Assembly (NCBI RefSeq): GCF_001921745.1
Contig: NZ_MRYA01000006.1
Location: 1 to 64,000 of the forward strand
DNA from: Psychrobacter sp. Cmf 22.2
Lineage (GTDB): Bacteria; Pseudomonadota; Gammaproteobacteria; Pseudomonadales; Moraxellaceae
DNA: 64,000 nt
Direction of reading: 5' to 3'
Made by a program: the position numbers and the translations under genes. The notes beneath the pieces are model-generated. The model did not search any database. It worked only from the letters and a program-made list of their open reading frames with translations, and had not been told where the DNA came from. Below are positions 48,145 to 59,484 of the stretch, piece after piece. Every line of letters begins with the position of its first letter. The first letter of the stretch is position 1.

Positions 48145-48654
48145 ATGAAAATTGTTTCCGATAAAATGCCAAAAGTAGATGTAGCCAGCATTCTCACTAC
48201 TGAGGAGATTGCAGCGATACATGAGTTTATGCATCATTATCCACATGCTCGCGCAGCCTCACTAGACGCATTAAAGATCGTACAAAAACGCAATGGCTGG
48301 GTAGATGACGCACAAGTAAACGCGATTGCCAACATTTTAAATATACCGGTGACAGATATGGACGGGGTCGCCACTTTCTTCAACCGTATTTACCGTCAGC
48401 CTGTTGGTCGTCATGTCATCTTGATTTGTGATTCCGTTGCCTGCTATTTAACTGGCTACGAAGCGCTATCAGCTGAGCTTAGATTGCAGCTAGGTATCGA
48501 ATATGGTCAGACGACACCTGATGGCCGTTTTACTCTGTTGCCAATTTGCTGTTTGGGTAATTGCGATAAAGGACCAGCTGTACTGATTGATGAAGACACT
48601 TATGGTCCTATTCAGCCCTCCGAGGTCGCACAGTTATTGGAGCTATACGCATGA
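48145..48654 (+). CDS. nuoE: NADH-quinone oxidoreductase subunit E
   Basis: A 169-residue thioredoxin-fold subunit with a [2Fe-2S] cluster (N1a). The ligands are C95 and C100 (CDSVAC) and C136 and C140 (CLGNC). It is part of the NADH-dehydrogenase module with NuoF and NuoG. It overlaps the nuoF start by 4 bp, so the two are translationally coupled. Confidence 0.96.
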   Translation: MKIVSDKMPKVDVASILTTEEIAAIHEFMHHYPHARAASLDALKIVQKRNGWVDDAQVNAIANILNIPVTDMDGVATFFNRIYRQPVGRHVILICDSVACYLTGYEALSAELRLQLGIEYGQTTPDGRFTLLPICCLGNCDKGPAVLIDEDTYGPIQPSEVAQLLELYA

Positions 48655-50075
48655 GATTAACACTGTCAGAGCAAATCGCTCGCCGTCGCCAAGGTCAAGC
48701 ACCAAGCCAGCTTAATGATCAGCATGTGCCAATCTATGGTGACAAGGCCACAGCCAATAGCCAAACCAAGCCGCTAACATGGCGCCTAGCTCATTATGAC
48801 TCTGTATTAGATTTGGCTACTTATCAGTCTTTAGAAGGCTTTACTGGTCTAAAACAAGCTTTAAATAAAGCGCCTAAAGATGTTGAAAATATGATTAAAG
48901 CGGCCAATGTGAGGGGTCGTGGCGGTGCAGGTTTTAATGCTGGCCTAAAGTGGTCATTTATGTCACCGCCAGACGGTTTGCCGCGTTATCTCATCTGCAA
49001 TGCTGATGAGATGGAGCCGGGTACCTTTAAAGATCGTCTGTTGATGGAGTGCCTACCGTTTCAGTTGATCGAAGGTATGCTCATCACCGCCCATGCGATC
49101 GGCGCGACCGATGGTTATATCTTTATCCGTGGTGAGTATATCTTGGCCGCTGAGCGTTTGGTCACAGCTATCGAAGAGTGTTTGGCCAATAACCTAATGG
49201 GCGACAATATCTTAGGCTCAGATTTTAGCTTTAATTTACATGTGCATACGGGTGCTGGCCGCTATATCTGCGGTGAAGAAACGGCCTTGATCAACTGCCT
49301 AGAAGGTCGCCGAGCCAATCCACGTACCAAACCACCATTTCCGCAAATCTCTGGCGCGTGGGGTAGACCAACGGTGGTCAATAACGTCGAGACTTTAAGT
49401 AATATGCCAGCCATCTTGAACCATGGCGTCGAGTGGTATCAGTCATTATCCAAGACCAAAGGCAAAAGCGAGACTCCTGGTACAAAAATATTTGGCTGCT
49501 CAGGTTTGGTCAATGATCCAGGTTTATGGGAGTTACCATTTGGGTACACCGCTCGTGAGATTATTGAAGATTTGGCTGGCGGTATGCTCGAGGGCAAAAA
49601 GCTAAAAGCATGGTTACCCGGTGGGGCATCGACTGACTTTTTAACTGCTGACCACTTGGATGTGGTAGTAGATTTTGACACCATTCAAGAAGCAGGTAGC
49701 CGCATGGGTACTGGACTGATTATGGTGGTCGATGAAGCACAAGATATGGTGCCATTATTGCGTAACCTTGAGATTTTCTTTCAGCGCGAATCATGCGGTT
49801 GGTGTACGCCATGTCGTGATGGCCTGCCATGGGGTGTGAAATTACTTACCGCTATCAATGATGGTGAGGGGCAAGTGGGCGATGTGGAAAAACTAGAGGG
49901 TTTAACGCGTGACTTATGGATTGGTAAAACTTTCTGTGCCCATGCGCCAGGTGCGATGGAACCACTGATGAGTGCGATTAAATATTTCCGACCTGAGTTT
50001 GATCAAAAAATCGCACAGGCAGTTGGTGTAGACGTTATTAAAGCGGCAGCCCATCAACAGCCAGTAGTGAAATAA
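48651..50075 (+). CDS. nuoF: NADH-quinone oxidoreductase subunit F (NADH- and FMN-binding)
   Basis: A 474-residue subunit that oxidises NADH and reduces FMN. The GRGGAGFNAGLKW loop (~89-101) and the CGEETALINCLEG block (~207-219) bind NADH and FMN. C382, C385, C388 (SCGWCTPCRDG) and C429 (TFCAHA) hold the [4Fe-4S] N3 cluster. Slightly longer than E. coli (445), mainly at the N-terminus (~40 polar residues). The start overlaps nuoE; nuoG follows after 10 bp. Confidence 0.97.
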   Translation: MRLTLSEQIARRRQGQAPSQLNDQHVPIYGDKATANSQTKPLTWRLAHYDSVLDLATYQSLEGFTGLKQALNKAPKDVENMIKAANVRGRGGAGFNAGLKWSFMSPPDGLPRYLICNADEMEPGTFKDRLLMECLPFQLIEGMLITAHAIGATDGYIFIRGEYILAAERLVTAIEECLANNLMGDNILGSDFSFNLHVHTGAGRYICGEETALINCLEGRRANPRTKPPFPQISGAWGRPTVVNNVETLSNMPAILNHGVEWYQSLSKTKGKSETPGTKIFGCSGLVNDPGLWELPFGYTAREIIEDLAGGMLEGKKLKAWLPGGASTDFLTADHLDVVVDFDTIQEAGSRMGTGLIMVVDEAQDMVPLLRNLEIFFQRESCGWCTPCRDGLPWGVKLLTAINDGEGQVGDVEKLEGLTRDLWIGKTFCAHAPGAMEPLMSAIKYFRPEFDQKIAQAVGVDVIKAAAHQQPVVK

Positions 50076-50085
50076 GGAGAACGGC

Positions 50086-53000
50086 ATGGCAGTCATACAT
50101 ATTGATGGGACCACTGTCGAAGTAGATAGCAGCGATAACTTGCTACAGGCATGCTTGTCACTTGGCATTGATGTGCCATACTTTTGTTATCATCCAGCCT
50201 TAGGTTCAGTGGGCTCGTGTCGTCAGTGCGCCGTCAAGCAGTATCAAAATAAAGAAGATATGGAAGCAGGTAAAGGTCGTCTTGTGATGTCGTGTATGGT
50301 TGCGCCAGGCGACGACATGTACATTTCGGTCACTGATGATGAAGCCAAAGCGTTTCGTAAGTCGATGGTTGAGCTACTGATGACCAACCATCCACACGAC
50401 TGCCCAACTTGTGAAGAAGGTGGTCATTGCCACTTGCAAGATATGACTTATATGTCAGGTCATAACAGTCGTCGCTACCGCTTTACCAAACGCACGCACC
50501 ATAATCAAGATCTTGGGCCGTTTATTGCGCATGAAATGAACCGCTGTATCGCTTGCTATCGCTGTGTACGTTTCTATAAAGACTACGCTGGCGGCGAAGA
50601 TTTGGGTGTTTATGGCTCGAACAACCGCGTTTATTTTGGCCGTGATAAAGATGGTCAGTTTGAAAGTGAGTTTTCAGGTAACTTAACCGAAGTTTGTCCC
50701 ACTGGTGTATTTACCGATAAAACCCACTCTGAGCGCTACAACCGTAAATGGGACATGCAGTATGCGCCCAGTATCTGTCATGGCTGCTCGGCTGGCTGTA
50801 ACATTTCACCTGGTGAGCGTTATGGCGAGCTACGTCGTATCGAAAACCGCTATAACGGTGAGGTAAACCGTTACTTCTTATGTGATCGTGGTCGTTTTGG
50901 TTATGGCTATGTCAACCGTACTGATCGTCCTACCCAAGCACTTGAGCGTATCAATGATAAACACGTCAAAATCAACATTGACTATGCCTTAGACGAAACC
51001 ATCAAGCGTATCAAGGACAAAGAAGTCATTGGTATTGGCTCGCCACGTGCCAGCTTAGAGACCAACTTTGCGCTAAAAAACCTAGTAGGTTTTGATAACT
51101 TTTCAACAGGTTTGAATCATCAGCAGCAAGCATTGGTCAATAAATGCATTGAAGTACTAAGTACTGAAGGTATCTACAATCCTAGTCTGACAGATATTGA
51201 AAGTCATGACGCGGTACTGATTTTGGGTGAGGATATTACGCAAACCTCATCGCGCGTCGCATTATCAGTACGTCAAGCTGCAAAAAACGAAGGCCTAAAA
51301 ATGGCCGCCACACTCAAAACTCAGGCTTGGCTTGCTGAACCGGTTAAACGTATTGCACAAGTTGCGCTAAGCCCAGTCTATGTGATTGATGTGACCCAGA
51401 CAAAGCTTGAAGACATCAGTAAAGTGAGCGTGGTGGCAACGCCAGAAGATATTATCAAGCTTGGCTTTAAAGTGGCCGATGAAATTGCTAATTTTGCAGA
51501 TGATTTATCAGAAATAATCGACCCACAAGCGACTGAACAACAAGATACAGATGACAATACTGATATTGACGGTATGCAAGCGCTGGCTCAGCAGATCGCT
51601 TATGATTTGATTCAAGCAGATCAGCCACTAGTCGTCTCAGGTAGCAGCTTGTCATCGACGGCACTGATAGAAGCGGCCGCGCAGATTGCTCAGGCACTCA
51701 CGCAAAAACGAGTGGCTATTAAAGCAACCGAGCAACAGCAAGTTGAAGCACATAACGCTAAGGTTACCGCCGCTCAGGCACAGGCGGCGGACGATCAGCC
51801 TGAAGAAGATAAAGAGCTGTCGGCTAAACCTGCTAAACCGAATACTGGTACTGATAAAGAAGCTCAAGATGATATCGAGCGTGAGCCTGCCGATAGCGAT
51901 GAGCTAAGAGAAGACAATCTTGAGCTCAAAGAAGTTAATAAAAACTATCAGGCACAAGCGGGTATTTATTTAACGGTTCCAGATGCAAATAGCATGGGTG
52001 TTTGCCTGCTTGGTGGTCAGTCAGTCGAAGAGTTACTGGCGACTGATTTTGATGTGGTCATCGTTGCTGAAAATCAGCTGACTGATGCGATTGATGCCAA
52101 CAAACTAACACAGCTACTCGCTGACAAGACCGTCATCGCACTCGATCATCAGCTGCTTGAGTGGCACAAAGATGTCGACATTGTTTTGCCAGCTGCAAGC
52201 TTTGCTGAAGCAGATGGTACCTTGGTATCTGCTGAAGGTCGTGCTCAGCGCTTCTTTCAGGTTTATGATAACAATTACTATCATCCGATGAGTAGTATCA
52301 AAGAAGGCTGGCGCTGGTTGCATGCTGTCCATAGCAGCTTGGAAGGTCGAGATGTCGACTGGACACAGCTAGATGATGTGATTGATGCCCTAGTAGCGAC
52401 TCATCCTAAGCTTGCCGGTATTAAAGCTGCGGCGCCCAATGCTGATTATCGTATCACGGGTCTTAAGATTGCTCGTCAGCCGCGTCGTTATTCTGGTCGC
52501 ACCGCAATGCGTGCACCAATATCTGTCCATGAACCAATGCAGCCAAAAGACTGGGATACCAGCTTAACCTTTTCGATGGAAGGCTATAGCGGCAAACAAA
52601 CCCCAAGCTCGATGATTCCTTTTGCTCATGCGCCAGGTTGGAATTCTCCGCAAGCATGGAACAAATACCAAGATAAAGTGGGCGGTCATCTCAAAAATGG
52701 CGATCCAGGTGTGCGCGTGTTTGATATGTTAGAGCGTCTACCGACACGTCGATATATTGCACCAGAAGCAAGTTCGATAACGACGACGGATATAGCAAAA
52801 GGCCAAGCTAAATTGGTACCGGTCTATAATATCTATGCCAGCTCGATGATGGCATCACGAAGTCCAATCGTTGCTGAACAACTGCCTGTAGCAGCTTGGC
52901 GTATCAGTGTTGACGATGCCAAAGATTGGAATATCGCAACTGGTGATTACCTAGCTATCGAGATTAATAAGCAACAAATTACGTTGCCAGTACAGATCGT

Positions 53001-53223
53001 TGGTTATTTAGCAGAAGGCTGTATCGGCTATCCAGTTGGACAAGTAAACATTATCCATCCATCAGTGCCAGCTTCGGTACGCAAAGTGGATGCGCCAGTA
53101 ACGATGGTAGGTAATATGGCTGATGATAGCTCTTTGACACATACTAGTGAGGCTGGTAACGGTCTTGATGATAATCGCTCAACCCAAACAACGATAGCTC
53201 CGACCAATACACAGGAGATGTAA
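50086..53223 (+). CDS. nuoG: NADH-quinone oxidoreductase subunit G
   Basis: A 1045-residue subunit carrying the iron-sulphur wire. Visible ligands: [2Fe-2S] N1b C34, C45, C48, C70; N5 H102/C106/C109/C115; N4 C154, C157, C160, C204; and N7 C231, C234, C238, C266, the extra cluster seen in E. coli and Thermus. The rest is a molybdopterin-oxidoreductase-like domain without cofactor. A hydrophilic Q/E/D/K-rich segment at ~545-622 interrupts it and explains most of the excess over ~900 residues. AAGGAG precedes the ATG. Confidence 0.95.
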   Translation: MAVIHIDGTTVEVDSSDNLLQACLSLGIDVPYFCYHPALGSVGSCRQCAVKQYQNKEDMEAGKGRLVMSCMVAPGDDMYISVTDDEAKAFRKSMVELLMTNHPHDCPTCEEGGHCHLQDMTYMSGHNSRRYRFTKRTHHNQDLGPFIAHEMNRCIACYRCVRFYKDYAGGEDLGVYGSNNRVYFGRDKDGQFESEFSGNLTEVCPTGVFTDKTHSERYNRKWDMQYAPSICHGCSAGCNISPGERYGELRRIENRYNGEVNRYFLCDRGRFGYGYVNRTDRPTQALERINDKHVKINIDYALDETIKRIKDKEVIGIGSPRASLETNFALKNLVGFDNFSTGLNHQQQALVNKCIEVLSTEGIYNPSLTDIESHDAVLILGEDITQTSSRVALSVRQAAKNEGLKMAATLKTQAWLAEPVKRIAQVALSPVYVIDVTQTKLEDISKVSVVATPEDIIKLGFKVADEIANFADDLSEIIDPQATEQQDTDDNTDIDGMQALAQQIAYDLIQADQPLVVSGSSLSSTALIEAAAQIAQALTQKRVAIKATEQQQVEAHNAKVTAAQAQAADDQPEEDKELSAKPAKPNTGTDKEAQDDIEREPADSDELREDNLELKEVNKNYQAQAGIYLTVPDANSMGVCLLGGQSVEELLATDFDVVIVAENQLTDAIDANKLTQLLADKTVIALDHQLLEWHKDVDIVLPAASFAEADGTLVSAEGRAQRFFQVYDNNYYHPMSSIKEGWRWLHAVHSSLEGRDVDWTQLDDVIDALVATHPKLAGIKAAAPNADYRITGLKIARQPRRYSGRTAMRAPISVHEPMQPKDWDTSLTFSMEGYSGKQTPSSMIPFAHAPGWNSPQAWNKYQDKVGGHLKNGDPGVRVFDMLERLPTRRYIAPEASSITTTDIAKGQAKLVPVYNIYASSMMASRSPIVAEQLPVAAWRISVDDAKDWNIATGDYLAIEINKQQITLPVQIVGYLAEGCIGYPVGQVNIIHPSVPASVRKVDAPVTMVGNMADDSSLTHTSEAGNGLDDNRSTQTTIAPTNTQEM

Positions 53224-53224
53224 T

Positions 53225-54268
53225 ATGCAAGTGACCCGTATTATTCCTGATGTACCAACATTTTTGGCTGACAGCATGACCTTTGATGCTTGGTCTATTT
53301 TGTTTTTGGTCGGACAGTCTTTAATGATTTTTTTGGTAGTCGTTTTGGTAGCTGCCATCATGATTGTCTACGAGCGTCGTATGTTAGCGCTGTGGCAAGA
53401 TCGTTACGGTCCCAACCGTGTCGGGCCTTTTGGCTCTTTGCAGCTGGTCGCTGATATGCTCAAAATCTTCTTTAAAGAAGATTGGATACCAAAATTTACC
53501 GATAAGTTTATGTTTACCTTGGCGCCTGCAGTAGCTATGTTCACTGCATTGGCCTCATTTGCCATTATTCCTATCTCGCCAACGCTTGGTGTTGCTGATT
53601 GGGATATTGGCATTTTGTTTTTCTTTGCCATGGCAGGTATAGCTGTCTACGCGGTTATGTTTGGTGGCTGGGCCTCTGCCAACAAGTTCTCATTACTTGG
53701 TGGCCTGCGTTCAGCAGCACAAACGATCAGCTATGAGGTATTTTTAGGCTTGTCATTAATGGGTGTGGTTGCACTGACTGGCTCTTTTAATCTGCGTGAA
53801 ATCGTTGAGTCACAAATTGATGGCTGGTATATCATTCCGCAGTTTTTTGGCTTTTTAACCTTTGTGGTCGCTGGTGTAGCAGTGACGCATAGGCATCCAT
53901 TTGACCAGCCAGAAGCAGAGCAAGAGCTTGCCGAAGGTTATCATGTCGAATATTCAGGTATGAAATTTGGCATGTTCTTTATTGGTGAGTATGTCAATGT
54001 GGTACTCATTTCTGCGCTGATGACTTGTTTGTTCTTTGGGGGCTGGCTTGCGCCCTTTAATTTAGATATTCCATTTATCCCGCCAGCTTTTTGGTTCATG
54101 ATAAAAACGCTATTTTTTATGACCATGTTTGTTTTGGCTCGCGGCTCACTCATGCGTCCGCGTTATGATCAGGTGATGAATTTTGGTTGGAAAGTCTGTC
54201 TGCCAGTTACTTTGATCAATTTACTGATTACTGCTGCTGTTATATTGATGTTTTCTCCAGCACTGTAG
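53225..54268 (+). CDS. nuoH: NADH-quinone oxidoreductase subunit H
   Basis: A 347-residue membrane subunit with about eight helices that joins the hydrophilic arm to the proton pumps and lines the quinone channel. Signature blocks: [36 protein letters not shown], and the charged loop [20 protein letters not shown]. It starts one base after the nuoG stop, using AGGAG inside the nuoG end, so translation is coupled. Confidence 0.97.
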   Translation: MQVTRIIPDVPTFLADSMTFDAWSILFLVGQSLMIFLVVVLVAAIMIVYERRMLALWQDRYGPNRVGPFGSLQLVADMLKIFFKEDWIPKFTDKFMFTLAPAVAMFTALASFAIIPISPTLGVADWDIGILFFFAMAGIAVYAVMFGGWASANKFSLLGGLRSAAQTISYEVFLGLSLMGVVALTGSFNLREIVESQIDGWYIIPQFFGFLTFVVAGVAVTHRHPFDQPEAEQELAEGYHVEYSGMKFGMFFIGEYVNVVLISALMTCLFFGGWLAPFNLDIPFIPPAFWFMIKTLFFMTMFVLARGSLMRPRYDQVMNFGWKVCLPVTLINLLITAAVILMFSPAL

Positions 54269-54312
54269 TTTTGGTAAAGATCTAAAGTAATGCTGATAAG
54301 GATAATAATCCC

Positions 54313-54861
54313 ATGTTTACTACGATAAAAAAGATTGTCATTGGTATTTTTACCATTGTCCGCAGCATGTGGATGGTTAATAGCCATGCGATTAGGCCAC
54401 GCGATACTATATTGTATCCTGAAGAGCCTGTACCAGTACCGCCGCGTTTTCGTGGACGTATTATATTATCTCGTGATCCAGACGGTGATGAGCGCTGCGT
54501 TGCTTGTAACTTATGTGCAGTAGCGTGTCCAGTTGGTTGCATCTCACTACAAAAAGCTGAGCGTGATGATGGACGCTGGTATCCAGAGTTTTTCCGAATC
54601 AATTTTTCACGCTGCATCTTTTGTGGATTGTGTGAAGAAGCGTGTCCAACGACAGCGATTCAAATGACACCAGATTTTGAGTTGGGTGAGTATAATCGTC
54701 AGGATCTGGTCTACGAGAAAGAGCATTTACTTATTTCAGGACCGGGTAAATATCCTGACTATAACTATTATCGCGTCTCTGGTATGGCCGTGGCAGATAA
54801 ACCAAAAGGGGCTGCACAAAATGAAGCCGCACCTATTGATCTTCGGAGCTTGCTGCCATGA
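54313..54861 (+). CDS. nuoI: NADH-quinone oxidoreductase subunit I
   Basis: A 182-residue ferredoxin-like subunit with two [4Fe-4S] clusters (N6a, N6b). The ligands are C62, C65, C68, C72 ([11 protein letters not shown]) and C101, C104, C107, C111 ([11 protein letters not shown]). It passes electrons from NuoG to NuoB. Standard length and order. Its end overlaps nuoJ by 4 bp. Confidence 0.97.
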   Translation: MFTTIKKIVIGIFTIVRSMWMVNSHAIRPRDTILYPEEPVPVPPRFRGRIILSRDPDGDERCVACNLCAVACPVGCISLQKAERDDGRWYPEFFRINFSRCIFCGLCEEACPTTAIQMTPDFELGEYNRQDLVYEKEHLLISGPGKYPDYNYYRVSGMAVADKPKGAAQNEAAPIDLRSLLP

Positions 54862-55565
54862 TGAATATCTTAAACAACCCTGAGCTAGCAGGTTTTTATT
54901 CACTTGCAGCAGTCGCTATTTTTGCTAGTCTGCGTGTGGTCACTCATGCCAACCCAGTCCATGCTATTTTATCGATGATCGTATCATTGTTAGCGATAGC
55001 CGGTGTATTTTTCGTACTGGGTGCGCCTTTTGCTGGGGCGCTTGAGATCGTTGTATACGCTGGTGCAATTATGGTGCTTTTCGTTTTTGTCATTATGATG
55101 CTGAATTTGGGCATGGCTAATGATGCTCGTGAGGAGCGTTGGCTTAGTGCAGGAACATGGGCAGTACCAACTGGGCTGACTGTCATTATCGCGGTTGTGC
55201 TGTATGCGATGATTGGTCTTAATCATAATGAAGTCGCCATGATTGGCGGTACGTCTATTTCTGCTAAAGCGGTTGGTACGGCACTGTTTACTAAGTATGT
55301 CATGTTGGTTGAGGTAGCCGCGCTGCTATTATTGGCAGCTCTAGTTGCTGCTTATCATTTGGGCAAAGAGTCTGTAGATGATGAGATCATGGGTAACGAC
55401 AGTCAAGACTTCCAACCAAGTGTGGGTAGTATTATAGAACATGGGAATGCCGGTAGTCATAAAGCTAGTGATGCTGTAAAGATAGCTGAACCATACGAAT
55501 ACAAAGAAGTAGATCCACATGACTATGTAGGTGTACAGCGAGTCACGCGTAAGGAGTCCGACTGA
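54858..55565 (+). CDS. nuoJ: NADH-quinone oxidoreductase subunit J
   Basis: A 235-residue membrane subunit with five helices. The third contains the conserved [20 protein letters not shown] stretch, which in the family adopts a pi-bulge tied to coupling. After ~165 comes a ~70-residue polar tail, longer than in E. coli (184 in total). Two adjacent ATG codons at 54858 and 54861 are possible starts. The stop overlaps the nuoK start. Confidence 0.96.
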   Translation: MMNILNNPELAGFYSLAAVAIFASLRVVTHANPVHAILSMIVSLLAIAGVFFVLGAPFAGALEIVVYAGAIMVLFVFVIMMLNLGMANDAREERWLSAGTWAVPTGLTVIIAVVLYAMIGLNHNEVAMIGGTSISAKAVGTALFTKYVMLVEVAALLLLAALVAAYHLGKESVDDEIMGNDSQDFQPSVGSIIEHGNAGSHKASDAVKIAEPYEYKEVDPHDYVGVQRVTRKESD

Positions 55566-55972
55566 TGATATTAGCAGCGAGCGTGGCACAAGATGTGTCC
55601 AACGTCCCGTTCGCCCATGAGGTAGTAGGCTTAGTGCAGCCCGCTACTGAGGCGCAAGGTGTACTGGGTATGATACCTATGAGCCATGGACTAATTTTGG
55701 CAGGTATATTGTTCGCTATTGGACTATGCGGTGTCATGGTACGTCGTAACTTTTTATTCATGCTAATGAGTCTTGAGATTATGATGAATGCGGCAGCATT
55801 AGCTTTTGTAGTGGCAGGTAGCCGCTGGGTCGATCCAGACGGACAAATTATGTTTATCTTTATTTTGACACTAGCAGCAGCTGAGGCAGCCATCGGTTTG
55901 GCAATATTACTACAGTTTTACCATAAGCGTGGGCATCTCGATGTCGATAGCGCCAATGAGATGAAGGGATGA
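55565..55972 (+). CDS. nuoK: NADH-quinone oxidoreductase subunit K
   Basis: A 135-residue membrane subunit; E. coli NuoK is 100. The core (~38-135) has three helices with [15 protein letters not shown], including the conserved glutamate, and [14 protein letters not shown] with the second. The first ~35 residues form an unusual N-terminal extension. AAGGAG at ~55552-55557 is correctly spaced for ATG 55565, supporting the extension as translated; an internal ATG at ~55670 has no comparable site. Confidence 0.94.
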   Translation: MILAASVAQDVSNVPFAHEVVGLVQPATEAQGVLGMIPMSHGLILAGILFAIGLCGVMVRRNFLFMLMSLEIMMNAAALAFVVAGSRWVDPDGQIMFIFILTLAAAEAAIGLAILLQFYHKRGHLDVDSANEMKG

Positions 55973-55976
55973 TGTC

Positions 55977-57851
55977 ATGAGTTTATTACCATTAACCTTT
56001 ATACTTCCGCTCATTGGCTTTTTAATATTAGCCTTTATGCGTGACAAGCTGACTGAACAAGCAGCTGCATTCGTTGGTGTGGGAAGCATGCTGTTATCAG
56101 CATTGTGTGCCTTGATTGCCAGTTACACTTTTTTGCTGGACAATCCAGCAGGTACCGTAATACAAGTACCGCTATGGACATGGTTTCAAGTTGGCGACTT
56201 TGCACCAAGCTTTGCTCTAAGCTTTGATGGTTTAGCATTGACTATGACTGGGATTATCACTGGTATTGGCTTTTTGATTCATCTGTTTGCCGCTTGGTAT
56301 ATGAAAGGTGATAAAGGCTTTGCCCGTTTTTTTAGTTATATGAACCTATTTGTTGCCAGCATGCTGTTGCTGGTACTCGCAGATGATTTATTACTACTTT
56401 ATCTTGGCTGGGAAGGCGTGGGTATCTGTTCATACCTATTGATTGGTTTTTACTTCGAAGATCGTGCCAATGGCCGAGCTGCGATGAAAGCCTTTACCGT
56501 TACTCGTGTCGGTGATGTCTTCTTAGCATTTGGACTGTTTTTGCTGTTTCGTGAATTTGGTACGCTCAATATTCAAGAGATTATTACGCGTGCGCCAGAG
56601 GTGGTTGATCTTAATAATCCAACAATGATGTTGACCACTATGATGTTGGTTGGCGGTGCGATGGGTAAATCAGCGCAGTTGCCATTACATACGTGGCTTG
56701 CTGATGCGATGGCAGGTCCGACACCGGTATCTGCATTGATTCACGCGGCGACCATGGTAACCGCAGGCGTTTATTTAATCGCACGTATGCATCCGTTATT
56801 TATTTTGACTCCTGGTATTCTTTTATATTGGGTTGGAGCAGTAGGCGCATTGACGCTTGTTGTCGCCGGATTCTGTGCATTGGTACAAACAGATATTAAA
56901 CGTATCCTAGCGTATTCGACCATGAGCCAAATCGGTTATATGTTCTTAGCGCTCGGCGTTGGTGCATGGCAAGGAGCTATCTTCCACTTAATGACTCATG
57001 CTTTCTTTAAAGCCTTGCTATTCTTATCATCAGGTGCAGTCATCCTTGCAGTCCATCACGAGCAAGATATCTTTAAGATGGGCGGCTTACGCAAAAAGAT
57101 ACCATTGGTATTTTGGTGCTATATCGTCGGTGGCGGTGCGCTTGCAGCCATACCTTGGGTGACGGTAGGTTTTTACTCTAAAGAAGCCATTCTTTGGGAG
57201 ACCTATGCTACCGGTCATCAAGTTTTATTCTATATGGGTGTATTCGGTGCATTCTTAACGGCAATCTATACTTTCCGTATGATTTGGATCGTCTTTTTTG
57301 GTGAAGAGAAAACACCTGCACATAAATTATCTGGTGTGTCGTATTGGTTGCCATTGACTGTACTGTTAGTACTATCCACGGCAGTGGGCGCACTCATAAC
57401 GCCACCGTTACAAGGTGTGTTGCCAGAGAGCGTAGGGCATTTATTAGAAATTGCAGGTCAAGCGCACGCCAAACATACGGCGGAATATATCGCGATGGGT
57501 GCAATGCTGGCTGGATTGATATTAGCAGCTTTATTATATGTGGTTGATAAGGGCCGGATGTTATCGCGCTTTAAACAATCAAGTATTGGTGGCGCGCTAT
57601 ATTACTGGTGCTATAACGGTATGGGCTTTGATGCGCTATACGATTTGATTTTCGTAAAACCCTTTTTATTCATTGGTCGCTTATTTAAAGCCGATCCCAT
57701 TGATAAAACATGGAACATATTACCTATGTTGGCATCAGCAGGGAACAAAGCGATGTCTGCAACGCAAACAGGGTCACTTCGAGGTTATGCTGCAAGTTTT
57801 GGCTTGGGTATGGCTGTGCTGTTAGTGCTGGTAATGATGACGGTGGTATAA
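55977..57851 (+). CDS. nuoL: NADH-quinone oxidoreductase subunit L
   Basis: A 624-residue antiporter-like proton-pumping subunit at the distal end of the membrane arm, including the long lateral helix. Conserved blocks: LLYLGWEGVGICSYLLIGFY (helix 5 glutamate), GKSAQLPLHTWLADAMAGPTPVSALIHAATMV, and KRILAYSTMSQIGYM with the pump lysine. It starts 4 bp after nuoK. Length close to E. coli (613). Confidence 0.97.
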   Translation: MSLLPLTFILPLIGFLILAFMRDKLTEQAAAFVGVGSMLLSALCALIASYTFLLDNPAGTVIQVPLWTWFQVGDFAPSFALSFDGLALTMTGIITGIGFLIHLFAAWYMKGDKGFARFFSYMNLFVASMLLLVLADDLLLLYLGWEGVGICSYLLIGFYFEDRANGRAAMKAFTVTRVGDVFLAFGLFLLFREFGTLNIQEIITRAPEVVDLNNPTMMLTTMMLVGGAMGKSAQLPLHTWLADAMAGPTPVSALIHAATMVTAGVYLIARMHPLFILTPGILLYWVGAVGALTLVVAGFCALVQTDIKRILAYSTMSQIGYMFLALGVGAWQGAIFHLMTHAFFKALLFLSSGAVILAVHHEQDIFKMGGLRKKIPLVFWCYIVGGGALAAIPWVTVGFYSKEAILWETYATGHQVLFYMGVFGAFLTAIYTFRMIWIVFFGEEKTPAHKLSGVSYWLPLTVLLVLSTAVGALITPPLQGVLPESVGHLLEIAGQAHAKHTAEYIAMGAMLAGLILAALLYVVDKGRMLSRFKQSSIGGALYYWCYNGMGFDALYDLIFVKPFLFIGRLFKADPIDKTWNILPMLASAGNKAMSATQTGSLRGYAASFGLGMAVLLVLVMMTVV

Positions 57852-57852
57852 G

Positions 57853-59481
57853 ATGATAGAGTTACAACAAACGTGGATGCTGCCAGCATTGATTGCAATT
57901 CCATTTATTGCAGGGTTGTTATGCTGGTTGGTTGAGCGAATAAACAAGCGTCTGCCGCGGTGGATTGCTTTGATCGGCATGATGCTGACCTTTGGGTTGT
58001 CACTTGTATTATGGCAGTATGGCGACTTTTCAGGCATGAGTAAGCAAGTCATAGCACCACAATCTGCTGTGCCATGGGTCGCTGAATATAATGTGCCATG
58101 GATACCAAGTTTTGGTATTAGCTTTCATTTAGCAATAGATGGTATGTCGCTGCTGATGATTGCACTGACAGGGTTACTTGGTGTTGCTGCTGTTGCTTGT
58201 TCATGGAATGAGATTCAACGCCGTGTTGGGTTTTTTCATCTGAACTTGTTATGGAGTTTGGGCGGCGTTATAGGCGTGTTCTTAGCGATTGATATGTTCC
58301 TCTTCTTTTTCTTTTGGGAGATGATGCTGGTTCCTATCTATTTCTTGATTGCTATCTGGGGTCATGATGTCGCTGGTGGTAAGACTAAAGAATACGCTGC
58401 CACCAAGTTCTTTATCTATACCCAAGCTTCTGGGCTTATCATGCTCATTGGTATCTTGTTATTAGTACTATTCAATTATGCCAATCGCGGTGTGGTTAGC
58501 TTTAATTATAATGACTTGCTCGGTACGCCACTTGGCGGCTGGGAATATCCAATCATGCTTTGCTTTTTTATTGGTTTTGCCGTCAAGTTGCCAATTATTC
58601 CTTTTCATGGCTGGTTGCCGGATGCTCACGCGCAGGCACCAACAGCAGGCTCGGTGGACTTGGCAGGGGTACTAATCAAGACAGCAGCTTATGGTTTGAT
58701 TCGTTTTGTATTACCTTTATTTCCTGCAGCGTCTCAAGAGTTTGCACCAATTGCCATTACGTTAGGGACTATTGGTATATTTTACGGAGCTTGGCTTGCC
58801 TTTATGCAAACCGATATGAAGCGTTTGCTTGCCTATACCAGTGTTTCGCACATGGGCTTCGTGGTTTTGGCGATTTATGCAGGTACGTTGCTCAGTCTGC
58901 AAGGCCTGATGATTCAGATGCTTGCGCACGGGCTTAGCTCGGCTGCACTATTTATCATGGCAGGACAGCTCTATGAGCGTCTACATACTCGTGATCTGAC
59001 TTTGATGGGCGGTATGTGGGGACAGTTCCGTTATTATGCTCCGATATTGATGTTCTTTTGCGCCGCGCTCCTAGGTATTCCTGGTACGGGTAACTTTATC
59101 GGTGAGTTCATGATTTTATTTGGTGCATTTGCCCAGTATCCAGTGTTTGTGGTACTAGCAACCTTTAGCTTGGTATTGGCTGGTTTGTATTCATTAATCT
59201 TGATTTATCGCGCATTGTTTGGGGTTAATAATATTGAAGAGGTGGCTTTGCACGAGACCAAGTCACATGGTTTGCCGACACGCAAATTAAAAGATTTGGG
59301 CAAACGTGAGCTGTCATTACTACTTATGTTAGCGGCTGGATTGGTATGGCTCGGCCTGTACCCGCAGCCGATACTTGATACATCAAGTCAAGCCATGCAG
59401 TGGATTAATAATGCATATGTCTACAGTGAAATCACTCAAGTAGATGCGTCACAGTTACTTGATGCAATGGAGGCACGTTAA
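57853..59481 (+). CDS. nuoM: NADH-quinone oxidoreductase subunit M
   Basis: A 542-residue antiporter-like subunit related to NuoL and NuoN. It shows FFFFWEMMLVPIYFLIAIWG (key glutamate), KLPIIPFHGWLPDAHAQAPT, and KRLLAYTSVSHMGFV. It is ~30 residues longer than E. coli. It starts one base after the nuoL stop. Confidence 0.97.
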   Translation: MIELQQTWMLPALIAIPFIAGLLCWLVERINKRLPRWIALIGMMLTFGLSLVLWQYGDFSGMSKQVIAPQSAVPWVAEYNVPWIPSFGISFHLAIDGMSLLMIALTGLLGVAAVACSWNEIQRRVGFFHLNLLWSLGGVIGVFLAIDMFLFFFFWEMMLVPIYFLIAIWGHDVAGGKTKEYAATKFFIYTQASGLIMLIGILLLVLFNYANRGVVSFNYNDLLGTPLGGWEYPIMLCFFIGFAVKLPIIPFHGWLPDAHAQAPTAGSVDLAGVLIKTAAYGLIRFVLPLFPAASQEFAPIAITLGTIGIFYGAWLAFMQTDMKRLLAYTSVSHMGFVVLAIYAGTLLSLQGLMIQMLAHGLSSAALFIMAGQLYERLHTRDLTLMGGMWGQFRYYAPILMFFCAALLGIPGTGNFIGEFMILFGAFAQYPVFVVLATFSLVLAGLYSLILIYRALFGVNNIEEVALHETKSHGLPTRKLKDLGKRELSLLLMLAAGLVWLGLYPQPILDTSSQAMQWINNAYVYSEITQVDASQLLDAMEAR

Positions 59482-59484
59482 GTC

